Below are positions 45,199 through 54,442 of a DNA stretch of 64,000 bases, one piece after another. Numbering within the stretch: position 1 is the stretch's first letter; each line of letters starts with the position of its first letter. Both the position numbers and the translations under genes were made by a program. This DNA comes from Posidonia oceanica (Eukaryota; Streptophyta; Magnoliopsida; Alismatales; Posidoniaceae): the NCBI GenBank assembly GCA_037176725.1, contig JAZBRS010000013.1, positions 3,971,001 through 4,035,000 of the forward strand, read 5' to 3'. The notes below the pieces were generated by a model. That model was given only the letters and a program-made list of their open reading frames with translations, did no database searches and was not told where the DNA came from.

Positions 45199-46002
45199 CT
45201 AGCTGGGGTACACAACCACTCTGATGAATTTTGCTTTGTGGAGCTTGTCAATTTCTTCTTTGACTTTGAGGGCGAGTTCCGGCCTTAGTCGCCTCAGCTT
45301 CTGCTTGACAGGCTTGGTTCCTGAGTTTAGTGGAAGCAGGTGTTCCACTAGGGCTGAGTGCAGTCTAGGCATATCCTTGTATTTGAAGGCCAGCACATCC
45401 ACAAACTCTTTCAAGATTTGGATCATTTCCTCCCGCTCTTTTGGGCTCAGGCTTGCACTTATGAGTATTGGTTTTGGCTCTTCGGTGGTTCCCAGGTTGA
45501 CCTCCACGGTCTCTTCTTCAGCTGCCTCGGTTTGCTCATCATATTTGTCCATGAGGTGCTTAAGGAGGTCAGAGTCTGCCTCTTGATCTTCTTCCTCATC
45601 CCTGCAGCTCACCAGCTCATATGCTTCTATTCCTGCACACTTCCCAAACTTATCAAATTCTTCTACCAAGAAGACCATGTTAGCAGTAGCCAGCTCCTGA
45701 GGCAATGCCTCCGTGTATTGACACACGTGCACAGTTTTGGAAGCGGTGGTCGAAGTTGACCGCGAGCTGCTAGAACTAACATGGTGATCCTCTCCCTTAT
45801 TGAAAACAGAAAGCAAATTACTTTTATTCCTAGGAAATGAAAACAATGCAGAATTAAACAAAGTTTTATTTACAGCATCTAGGGGGATGCCCCTAGAGTT
45901 ACCTCCATCAGTAGAGGTAGGCGCCTCTTTAGGCGGGCTTGTCAGGATTGACGTTCCCATCATCTTCGAGAAGCTCATAGTCGGCCCCTGGATTGGGGTC
46001 AA
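45199..46002 (-). CDS. Element D spacer before RT and RT N-terminal helix
   Basis: A 267-codon open segment. It is Ser/Thr- and Glu-rich, with EELDKF..CAGIEAYELVSCRD and EETVEVNLGTTEEPKPILIS, and ends with KQKLRRLRPELALKVKEEID, where RT begins. No enzymatic motif precedes RT. The B copy is 14958-15761. Confidence 0.7.
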   Translation of the reverse strand: MTPIQGPTMSFSKMMGTSILTSPPKEAPTSTDGGNSRGIPLDAVNKTLFNSALFSFPRNKSNLLSVFNKGEDHHVSSSSSRSTSTTASKTVHVCQYTEALPQELATANMVFLVEEFDKFGKCAGIEAYELVSCRDEEEDQEADSDLLKHLMDKYDEQTEAAEEETVEVNLGTTEEPKPILISASLSPKEREEMIQILKEFVDVLAFKYKDMPRLHSALVEHLLPLNSGTKPVKQKLRRLRPELALKVKEEIDKLHKAKFIRVVVYPS

Positions 46003-46069
46003 CTTCAGGTCTCTGAGGTTGCAGCCTTTCAGAGAGATCAGCCGTGAGGCGGCGAACCTTGTCTACGAG

Positions 46070-46843
46070 TCATTGTGACTTTCGTAGAACTTGCCTCGGC
46101 CTTTGCTCCAAGGAAGAAGAGATATCTGGAGCTAGAGGAGGCGGAGGCTTGGAAGCGGTAGTGTCGGAAGAAGAGGGAGAAGCAGAAAGAGGTGGCCAAT
46201 CCGGAGGTTCGAGAGCCACGGCACTGGAAGAAGAGGGCGAAGAAGAAAGAAGTGGCCGATCCGGAGGTTCGGGGGTCGATGCACCTAACAGTGGTAGCGA
46301 TGATGTTGCAGTTTGACCTTCGTGAGGTTTTGCTGGCAACTCTTTTGCAGTCTGACCCTCGTGGGGTTTTGCTGCGACAGTCTGGCCTTCATGTGGCTTT
46401 GCTGTCAACTCTCTTGCAGTCTGACCTTCGTGAGGTTTTGCTGGCAATTCAAGTGTTTGGAATAAGCCGGAAATGTTTACGTCGGCTGTGTCCTCTTCAC
46501 TTTGGAGAGTATGTTTGGTTGATTGCGCCAAAATAATATTTGCCAGGGAGGATGAATTCGGATCGAATATCCCTACACTGGTAAAATGTCCTTGTAGATT
46601 CCACTGTAACGGTCGTCCGTCGGGGAACTGGTCGAAATCGAGTCCTCCCCTTCCTTCTCTGTCACAAGCCTTCACTGGCTCCTTCATTCCCTTCCCTTCT
46701 GGGCCTAAGCCCTGGCCCTTCTTGTAGCCAATTCTTTTCATGATTTCCCACCCTACATTCATGGATGGTCCTTTGTTTTTGGAGGGTTCCTTCTTCTTGT
46801 GGAATAGCTTAGGCCTAGCCCACTTGTCCTTTAGCTCGACCAT
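46070..46843 (-). CDS. Element D G-patch-like and PHEGQT-repeat segment
   Basis: A 257-codon open segment. The N-terminus has NVGWEIMKRIGYKKGQGLGP and GKGMKEPV, a G-patch-like pattern. Five AKPHEGQT-type peptides follow, spaced irregularly (46310-46450), then Pro/Ser repeats. It ends in TGA where B has CGA. G-patch regions beside retroviral-type proteases are thought to bind nucleic acid; the role of the PHEGQT repeats is unknown. Confidence 0.68.
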   Translation of the reverse strand: MVELKDKWARPKLFHKKKEPSKNKGPSMNVGWEIMKRIGYKKGQGLGPEGKGMKEPVKACDREGRGGLDFDQFPDGRPLQWNLQGHFTSVGIFDPNSSSLANIILAQSTKHTLQSEEDTADVNISGLFQTLELPAKPHEGQTARELTAKPHEGQTVAAKPHEGQTAKELPAKPHEGQTATSSLPLLGASTPEPPDRPLLSSSPSSSSAVALEPPDWPPLSASPSSSDTTASKPPPPLAPDISSSLEQRPRQVLRKSQ

Positions 46844-46885
46844 AGATACTATATTCTTGTCTTTTTTGGCCCAGGTCAGCTTTTC

Positions 46886-47764
46886 TCACACACTGAACTG
46901 GTGTGGCAGGTATATCACATTCGCCTCTGCTTCTTGGCCTAGTATGTCTCCTGCTATTTTGATGATTTTCCCATTGTGTGGGAATTTCAGACATTGGTGT
47001 CGAGGAGATGATACTCCTTTTAGATTGTCCAGCCATTGTCTCCCCAAGATGATCTGATATGGGACATTGACGTCTATGACGATTAGTTGGGTTAGAACCT
47101 GAGCTGGTCCTATCCCTATCTTTGTGGTCCACTTGCCGTGCGCTTTTCTTTTGCTGTCATCATACCCGGCAATCGTCATGTCAATGGGGGTTAGGGAGGC
47201 CTCATTCACGCCCAAGGCTCGTATTGTATTCAACGAGCATATGTTCATTGATGCACCAGTATCTATGAGTACTTCAGAAATTAAGTGATTGTTTATAGAA
47301 ATGGTTACATTCAATGGAGCTTTTCTCCTCTCTATTGGTGCCAACTCGCTATCAGCAAAAGTAATGATTGGTTCTACAAAGGCTGCTGTAGCTATGACGT
47401 AGAGTTCCTCCGCTGGCATGTCCGGGGCGACTTGGGCCTTCTCTAGCACTTCTAGCAGAGCTTTCCGGTGTTCATTGGAGCCATTTATGAGGTCATAGAT
47501 CGAGATCTTGGCCTGCGTCTTCTTTAATTGCTCTAGGATGTCATATTCCGCCGACCCAGGTCCCACTTCAGGTCTGACCGGCTCTGCTTGCTCTGCTGGG
47601 GGCATGATTCGATTTGACAGCCTCCCTCCTCTGGTGATGGGTCCAGCAGCCTTGTTTCCTTTAGATGCTCCCTTCTTGAGTGGCCAAGCGAAGATGGACT
47701 CCTTCCGTGTGGATCCGCCAAGCTCTAGTGGCTTTGTGGTCCTAGCTTGCTGTTCTGTTGGCAC
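46886..47764 (-). CDS. pro: Element D second retropepsin domain, PR2
   Basis: A 292-codon open segment. The spacer EYDILEQLKKTQAKISIYDL aligns with QLKKVKADISIWDLI of element H. Then comes VLIDTGASMNICSLNTIRAL with the catalytic Asp (DTGAS codons 47249-47263), and VPYQIILGRQWLDNLKGVSS about 80 residues on. The domain is intact. It ends at TGA, where B has CGA. It is the counterpart of the single protease in H. Confidence 0.88.
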   Translation of the reverse strand: MPTEQQARTTKPLELGGSTRKESIFAWPLKKGASKGNKAAGPITRGGRLSNRIMPPAEQAEPVRPEVGPGSAEYDILEQLKKTQAKISIYDLINGSNEHRKALLEVLEKAQVAPDMPAEELYVIATAAFVEPIITFADSELAPIERRKAPLNVTISINNHLISEVLIDTGASMNICSLNTIRALGVNEASLTPIDMTIAGYDDSKRKAHGKWTTKIGIGPAQVLTQLIVIDVNVPYQIILGRQWLDNLKGVSSPRHQCLKFPHNGKIIKIAGDILGQEAEANVIYLPHQFSV

Positions 47765-48148
47765 TCAGAAGATTGGGGAGGATGGAGTAGTAGTGCTCCG
47801 GAGTATTGAGGTGCTGTGGGCCGGCAATTGGCTTGATGGTGGCCTTGCAGCTCTGAAGATTGGGGAGACTGGTGGCGACAGCAACTTGGGTTCCCATAGT
47901 GGTGATTTTCGCCATGGCAGACGTTGTGACTCCTCCTCCTCCCGAAGGATTGCGATTTGTGGCTCTGGCATCTTGAATGTGCATAGAATCCCTGGTCGGT
48001 TGGCTGGAATACTGACAACCGCTCCTTCGTATTTGAATTTTAGCAATTGGTGAATTGAAGATGCCACAGCCCCGACTTCTGCTAGCCAAGACCTTCCTAG
48101 GATGAGTGGCTCCAGGACTTCATCTTTCATGATGATCACCGAAGTGAT
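47765..48148 (-). pseudogene. Element D first retropepsin-like domain PR1, C-terminal half
   Basis: Encodes VIIMKDEVLEPLILGRSWLA and the following EGAVVSIPANRPGILCTFKM. The N-terminal half with DTGAS lies at 54037-54376, beyond the 5.88-kb solo LTR inserted at ACTGG. Confidence 0.8.
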
Positions 48149-48153
48149 ACTGG
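48149..48153. repeat. Target-site duplication ACTGG, left of solo LTR
   Basis: ACTGG directly before TGTTGACACC; repeated at 54032-54036 after TTACTACA. B has the uninterrupted ATTGG site. Confidence 0.93.
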
Positions 48154-48829
48154 TGTTGACACCTCATCTTGGCAGGCTTGGACCATTTGGGACCCTCCTG
48201 GTGATTGCTGGACTCAAACCCAAACCAAACCAAACCCTAATCCTCTTCTTTACCCTTCAAAACCAGCCAAACTTGACCTAAGCCTTTACCCCTCTTCCCA
48301 AGCTCAAAACCTGACCAAAATCCATAGGAAAACCCACCAATACCTACTTAACAGACCTACCCAAGAACTTAGAAATTTCCAACCCAAGACCATTCCCAAA
48401 AACCCTAGAAAACCTAGGTAAAACTCCTATTTTTCTACATCTTAAAACCCCTCCAAAACCTCCTTGGAATCAAACCAAAACTTCAGAGCCAGCTCCTCAA
48501 ACCCTAGCCTACCCACTCTCCAACTTTCATCCCAATCCAAGACCTCTAAGCCTCTCATTTGCCCTAATTATCCTTTTCCCTCTCCGGGATTATCGTTTTC
48601 TCTCTCCTCTCTCTCTCCTGATTATCATCTCTCTTTTCATCCCCTTCTTGCCCTTTTTCCTGCTTGACTGTGGGCCCTCTTTGTGCTTCTATCCCTTCTC
48701 TATCTTATTCCCATTTTTACTTTATTTTTAACATTTTCCCTGAATTTTAAAAAATCATTTTCCTCCAACTCATCTCTTTCCTTTTTACTTCTCCCTTTTC
48801 CCATTTTCTTCCTCCTTCTCTTTTCCTTT

Positions 48830-49620
48830 TCTTTCTTTTGCTAAAATCCACAAAAAGCCCTAAAAATCTGTAAAACTCCAAAACATAAGAGAAACAAATC
48901 AGAACTCTAAGAAAAACAATTTAAAAACATTAAACAAACAATTAAAAAACTTAAACCTAATTAAATCAAGCTAAAAAGAGAATCAAGCATGCAAACTAAA
49001 AAATGCAAAACAAAATAAAAGAAAATACTGTAAAATCAAAGAAAAAACTGAAATGAAATCAAAAGCCATCAAAAGTGAAAACCCTCTCAAAAGAATTAAA
49101 AAAACAAACCCTAAAAAGAAGTAAAACAATTAAAACACTAAGATAAGTAATTAATGAAAGAAAAAAGCCTAACTTAGCAAACCTAAGAAAAAACAAGCTA
49201 AGAACTTAATTAAAGAGAAAATGAAAAACACATTAAAAAGACTTAAAAAACACTTAATCAGATAAGAGAAACCCAATTAAAAAAACATCAAGAAAAATCA
49301 ACAAATAAAAATCAAAAACCTAATCCCAAGAGACTTAAGAAAAGAAAACCCTAAAAGACTAAAACTAAAAGCCCAAAACCCATTCCAATTAATACGAAAA
49401 TAAATCCTAAAAATCCTAATTAATACCCTGAATGCTTAACAAGAGAAACACAATTTTAAGAACAATTTAAAAAAGACTTAACAACACTTAATCAAGTGGA
49501 AAATGAATTAAAAAACAAAAGAAACCCTAAAACCCTAATCAAGCCCAAAACCCCTTTAAACCACACTAATTAACCTAAAAACAGTCATTAAAAAATGTAA
49601 TCAAGACCCTAACCTACAAC
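48830..49620 (+). other. A-rich, gene-free stretch of the solo LTR
   Basis: About 800 bp of A-rich sequence with AAACCCTAA-like fragments and no open frame of note. It is not a telomere array, because the spacing is irregular. Confidence 0.6.
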
Positions 49621-51519
49621 ACAATCACACTAACATTTTGCTTATTTTTATTTTATTTTTCCTAATTTATTTCTCCCCTTTCTTCTCCTCCATTTCTCTT
49701 CCTCCTCTTATCCTTTTTCCTTTTTCTCTCTGCTGGGCCCGTCAGTCCGTTTCCCTTCTTTTTTCCTTTTTTTCAAACCCGCGGCCCGGCCCACGGTCAC
49801 CGTCTTCTTCTTCCTCCTTCCCTCCGCACAGTACCCCATCTTCGACCTTCTGCAACCGTCTGCCATCTTCAGTCCTCGTCCTCTGCAGACACGCCCTCTC
49901 ACAGCCGGCCGCCCGTTGCAACCCTTCCTCTGCCTTCGCTCCACCTTTCGGCGTTTGCAGCCCCCTAGCCCACGCCTCTCGCCGGCCTATTCCTCTTTGC
50001 CACAGCTGCCAACTTCTTGCCGTTGCCGCCAATCTCCTGCAAACTTACCTTCCCAAGCCAGCCTCCTGCCATGGCGTTCGAGTGCTCCAGCTCGAACAAA
50101 ACCCGACCTCCTTCTTCCTCCTTGAGACAGCTTCTTGTCATCCGAGAGAGAGAGAGCGAACCAGAGATCAGAATTCCAGAGCTTTTTCCCCACCTGAACC
50201 AACCTCCATTCTCCTCCTCTGCATCCTTCAATTCCCAGAGAAGAGAGAGCAGCAAGAGAGAGCCTGAGAGAGTCCTTGGCATCCCGGAGAGAAGCCACCA
50301 TTCCAGAGCATTCCCACACCCAATCCTTCTCCTTTTCCCTCTGAAAATCCACAGCAAATCCTCCTCTTCTTTTTCCAACAAACCAGCACGCTTCCCGGCC
50401 TCAGAACCTCTCCCAATTGATCCCCCAAACTCACCCAGCAACCCTGCATTCTTCCCTCACCATTTCCCGGCCATTCCACCACTAAAACACCACCTGATCA
50501 CCTGAAACTCCACCTGCAAGCCAACAGCAACCTGACATAACCCACTCCAGAATTGCCTTCACCTCAGTCCACTACTTCCTACCAAATTCCTCCCAGATAC
50601 TCACCTAACCTCCACCTTCCAGAAGCACCTGGCCTCCAGCCCTCTCCCTCACCACCGGCTAAGAACGCCACCACAAACACCTGTGTCACCTTCAGACCAG
50701 AAAATCGACCATCTTCCAAACTCCACCTACACTCTCCAGAAAGCCAACCTAGCTATCCAGCATCACTGCCCAAACCTCCAGCAGTCATCCAGAACCACCC
50801 GTCCAGTCCGACGAGCAGCAAACAACTCCTCCGACCTCCGGCTACTTTTCTGAACCCAAAAAGTGCCGAATCGCCGCCTGAGCTCCGAAGCTTCTGTCCA
50901 ACCGATTGGGAAGCGCCGGAAGAACGTCCTGAAGCCGCTCCAGCCTTCGCGAGCAGCTGACGACTACCGCAGCGACTGGACGACCTCCATCAGCGACTGC
51001 TGAAGCCACCGACGTCGGGAGGACGACTCAGACGTGGAAAAAGGTAAATCCTTCTTCCCTTAGCTTCCTCTCCCTTCTGTGCTGCTTCTCCGCCCTTTAG
51101 AAGTAAATTTCCAGCCCTCTTGCTCCGAAGTCAGCTCTGGTCAGATCGTCTTCTCCGGCGAGCTCTTCTGGTCGCCACGTCGCTCCGGCCAGCGGAACGT
51201 GGCTCCAGCGACCGTCTGAGCTCCGCGTGAACCTCAGGAGTGTTCTCCGGCCCTCAGAACGCAGCGTCGCTGCGTCGAACGGCCAGACGGACCTTCTGAA
51301 GCACTGCAGAGCTCCGGCGACCGTTCCAGCTCGCTCCAGGCCACGTCGTCCTCCGCCGATCGCCGTCCGACCTCCGTCAGCACCAGGAGCACCTCCCCCG
51401 CCGGTCAGCGCGTCTCCAGCAGCCCTGTGCCGGCGGTCGCGGGCGCTGGTAGCTTGCTGCTACAGTGCCCACGGCCGTCGGCCGTTACTGTTGTTTTATT
51501 TTTCCGTTTATATATAGTT

Positions 51520-52520
51520 TGCTGGTGAATATTGCATGTTTGGTCTAAATTTTCTTTATTTTGCGTTCTGATCCTTATGTCATTTAATCTGCTGCATTTT
51601 TGAATTAAAATCATGCTAAATTGCATAAAGTATTTCTGTTTTTCTATATTTGCATTCCAGTCCGTTTACTGTGCTTGCCAGTTATAAAAAATTATGCTTT
51701 ATCCCTTCTGGTTTCAATTTTTGCATCTGAATCCTGCAGTAGATTATTTAATTTTAATGAGTTAAGTTTGCCTTATTATATTGCATTCCAGATCCCTGTT
51801 TTTTCTCATTTTTGCTGTCTGATCCATTGCACTGTAGTAACTTAGGGTTTATTTCCTTATTTTGCATACTGCATTGCATATTTGCCCCTCTGATTTTTTC
51901 TTTTTGCATTTAGGTCCATTTTAAATGCATAGTAATCATTTTGCATGCATTTTAGCTTATTGCATTGCATTTTCAACCCTGCATTTTCAAAAAATTGCAT
52001 GTCAGTCCTTTATCTGTGATTTCAGAGCATATTTTGCATACTAAATTGCATTTTTGACCTTACATGATTTCAAAATGACACATAGGCCCTTTGCATCATT
52101 ATAAAATCATGTAAAATGCCTGTTTTGCCCTTAAAAATTGCATTTTAGCTCCCATGTTTGCAAAATTGCATGTAGGCCCTCCACTTGCATTCCCAGACTC
52201 CCCAGAACCCTGTTTTCTGGAAAAATTGCATTTTAGACCCTGGAGTTTTTCAAAATTGTATTTTGCTTGCCATTTGCTTTCAAAACTTCCTCTGATGCAT
52301 ACCCACTTTTCAAAATATCATTCTAAGCCCAGTCTTTTGCAAAACTGCATGCAATCCCTCTTGTTTCCAAAACCCCTGCCTGTAGAGCCCCATCTTTTTC
52401 AAAACTCTGGTTTTAACCCCCTTTTCTTTTTGAAAATGCATTTGAATCCCTGTTTTTCCCAAAAATTCTCCTTCTTGTCTTTTCTTGCTTCTGCATGCAT
52501 TCTGCATTCATTTAGCTTTG
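51520..52520 (+). repeat. Degenerate TTGCAT-rich repeat in solo LTR
   Basis: Phrases such as CAAAATTGCATGTAGGCCC and ATTGCATTTTAG recur every 35-60 bp over about 1 kb. They probably descend from an old tandem repeat. Confidence 0.5.
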
Positions 52521-53204
52521 CTTTAAGCATCCCTTTGCACACACTAAGTTCCCTTAGCTCCCATTCACCTGGGAGTACCCATTTGCACACCCCTAGGGTC
52601 TCCTGAACACTTAGATCTGTTCTTCTCCCCTGTTCTGGCCCTCCTGCCTTGAAGCTGCGATAACTTCCGATCCGGCCGTTGGATCTTCTCAAATAAGCTG
52701 CCCAGACGACCGCGGCGAAGCGCTCTTCAGCATGGACCAAGCAGATTTCAGATCAGGCCCCAGGATTTCCAGGTATGTCCTCCTGAACCCCTGCATTGCA
52801 TTCATTTGCATGCCATTTGCATAGTTTGCTTTGTTTTCGCTTTCCGTCTCTTTGAGCATGTAGAATAGGACCTCTCCTTCCTGTCTATCAACTCAGATCC
52901 CCGTTTCGCGTACTCTTGGGTGTTTGGTGTTGTGTTTTCCCTGGATCCACCACTTATTGAGACTTTCTTCCCCCTTTTCCACGATCCGATCGTGCCGCGA
53001 GCTTTGGCAGCGTGCGAGACACATCGTGGGGCGGTTTAGTGGGAAACAGTCACAAAGCAGTGGTAATCCCTCCGCTTGCTTGTTCTCCCCAGTGTAGGTC
53101 TTCACACCTACTCTGTGCGGCCCTCAAACAGTATTTGTTCTCACACACATACCGTTTGCCTCTCCTTTCACTCTCCTTGTTTCCTCTTTTCTTGCATTTA
53201 CATC

Positions 53205-53400
53205 CGCATGGTTTTGCCGAGGTTTTGCTTCGTCTTTGGCACCGTTTTGCGTGCCCGCCTTGTCTTTTGCGCCGTTTTGCGTGCCCGCTTTGTTTTTGGC
53301 ACCATTTTGCGTGCCCGATCTTGTCTTTTTGCACCATTTCGCGTGCCGTTCTCGTTTCTTGCCTCGTTTTGCGTGTTTTACGCCATTTTCTCTCGCATGT
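53205..53400 (+). repeat. Minisatellite CGTTTTGCGTGCCCG in solo LTR
   Basis: Five to six imperfect copies of a roughly 30-bp unit containing ACCGTTTTGCGTGCCCGC and CTTGTCTTT. Open frames in all directions here come from the repeat. Confidence 0.75.
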
Positions 53401-53898
53401 CGCTTGCATCTGCATGGTTTTACCGATGTTTTGCTTTTTCGCTTGCATTTGCATATAGGGCAGTGATGCTTACTGCCTGGAGTTCTCACGAGCCAGGTTT
53501 CGCCCGGTTCGGAACACAGACAGCGTGGCTGAGCACTTAGATAGCACGTTTACTTCCTTGCTTTGCATCCTTCCACTTAGAGCACACCTATGAGCATTCA
53601 TTCAGGCATTCATTGGCATTTAGGCATTCGAATCTGCATTTCCCTGCGTATGCGAGCGTAAGCCTAGAAAGACTGATTCTCGGGCGTGTCGGGGGTGCCT
53701 AACACCTTCCCCACGCGTAACAGGAGTCCTTGCCCAGTCTTTTGGCCCGTAATGACCATATCGCCCTTATCCTAGGCATGAGTCATCTCATTTGCATTCA
53801 TTTGCATTTGTTTTCCTTTGCATTGCTTTGCTTTGCATTTCTTGCTTGGTTTTGCGTGTTAATCCACGCATTTCCCCTGGTTTTCCTTGTCTTCCGTT

Positions 53899-53921
53899 AA
53901 TAAACATGGTGGCGACTCTGA
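53899..53921 (+). promoter_or_regulatory. AATAAA and PBS-like TGGCGACTCTGA inside the solo LTR
   Basis: AATAAA (53899-53904) and TGGCGACTCTGA (53910-53921) lie about 110 bp before the LTR end. The latter resembles the true PBS of element H (TGGCGACTCC...). H's own LTR has the same internal copy at 63895-63905. Confidence 0.55.
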
Positions 53922-54031
53922 TTTGTCTTATCTTCCTCTTTTCTCCTCGATTTTAAGTGTTTTCGAGTTGAGCCTCTTCCTCGGATCAATCACCGCTAAT
54001 AGTAAGCCTGATTCTGATTGGGATTACTACA

Positions 54032-54036
54032 ACTGG
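54032..54036. repeat. Target-site duplication ACTGG, right of solo LTR
   Basis: Matches 48149-48153. Confidence 0.93.
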
Positions 54037-54442
54037 TCAAAGGACCAACTGTGATTTCCATGGGGATTGTCCCTAGTGCCAATTTTTCTTTCTGATCAAA
54101 CCCCGTGCACATAAAGGAAGTTCTATCCAGCTCGCCCTCATTTAGCCCCAAGCTCCGGAGTGTGGAGAGAGAACTGAGGCTTCAGCTTGCTCCAGTATCA
54201 ACCAGTACTCCTTGTAGCACGTTATCATTAATTCCCACTGTGATGACCAGTGGCAGCTCCTGCTTGTGCGGGGGTGGAAGCTCTGAATCCTTGAAGACTA
54301 TGTTTTCCCGTTCAAATTGCTGATTGGCTTTTTGAACCTGGTTTTCTTCCTCTATGTCTTCTTGTAGTTCCTCCACTACTGCGGTGAGGTTGAACTGGCT
54401 AAGGAGCTCCTTTACTGTTAATCCTTCATCCGCCTCACTGTC
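54037..54442 (-). pseudogene. Element D first retropepsin-like domain PR1, N-terminal half
   Basis: Encodes ELPLVITVGINDNVLQGVLV followed by DTGAS (54185-54199), then TGA where B has CGA, and LDRTSFMCTGFDQKEKLALG. It is cut by the solo LTR. Here the catalytic motif is intact, unlike in B. Upstream (54376-54442) it continues from gag in the same frame. Confidence 0.78.

Larger units (their letters stand above)
48154..54031 (+). mobile_element. Solo LTR (5878 bp) of an Ogre-like element, plus orientation
   Basis: It starts TGTTGACACC and ends GGATTACTACA, is flanked by ACTGG, and has no internal coding domain. Its last 130 bp (TGGTGGCGACTC...TTGTCTTATC...GTGTTTTCGAGT) resemble the end of element H's LTR read on minus (63780-63905). 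That sets its orientation and relates it to the H/Ogre group. LTRs of 5-6 kb are known for Ogre. It contains an A-rich part (48830-49620), a GC-rich part (49750-51480) and a TTGCAT-rich part (51520-52520). Loss of the internal region by LTR-LTR recombination is inferred. Confidence 0.87.

Noticed and set aside
48830..49620. Possible interstitial telomere repeat (AAACCCTAA)
   Set aside because: Only scattered partial matches in A-rich DNA, with no regular 7-bp array.
49638..50960. Pro/Ser-rich open frames in the solo LTR (49638-50267, 50017-50505, 50553-50960)
   Set aside because: Low-complexity frames on both strands in a GC-rich LTR segment; no domain or splice pattern seen.
53012..53540. 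Overlapping open frames at the TTTTGCGTGCCCG repeat
   Set aside because: Minisatellite translation on both strands.
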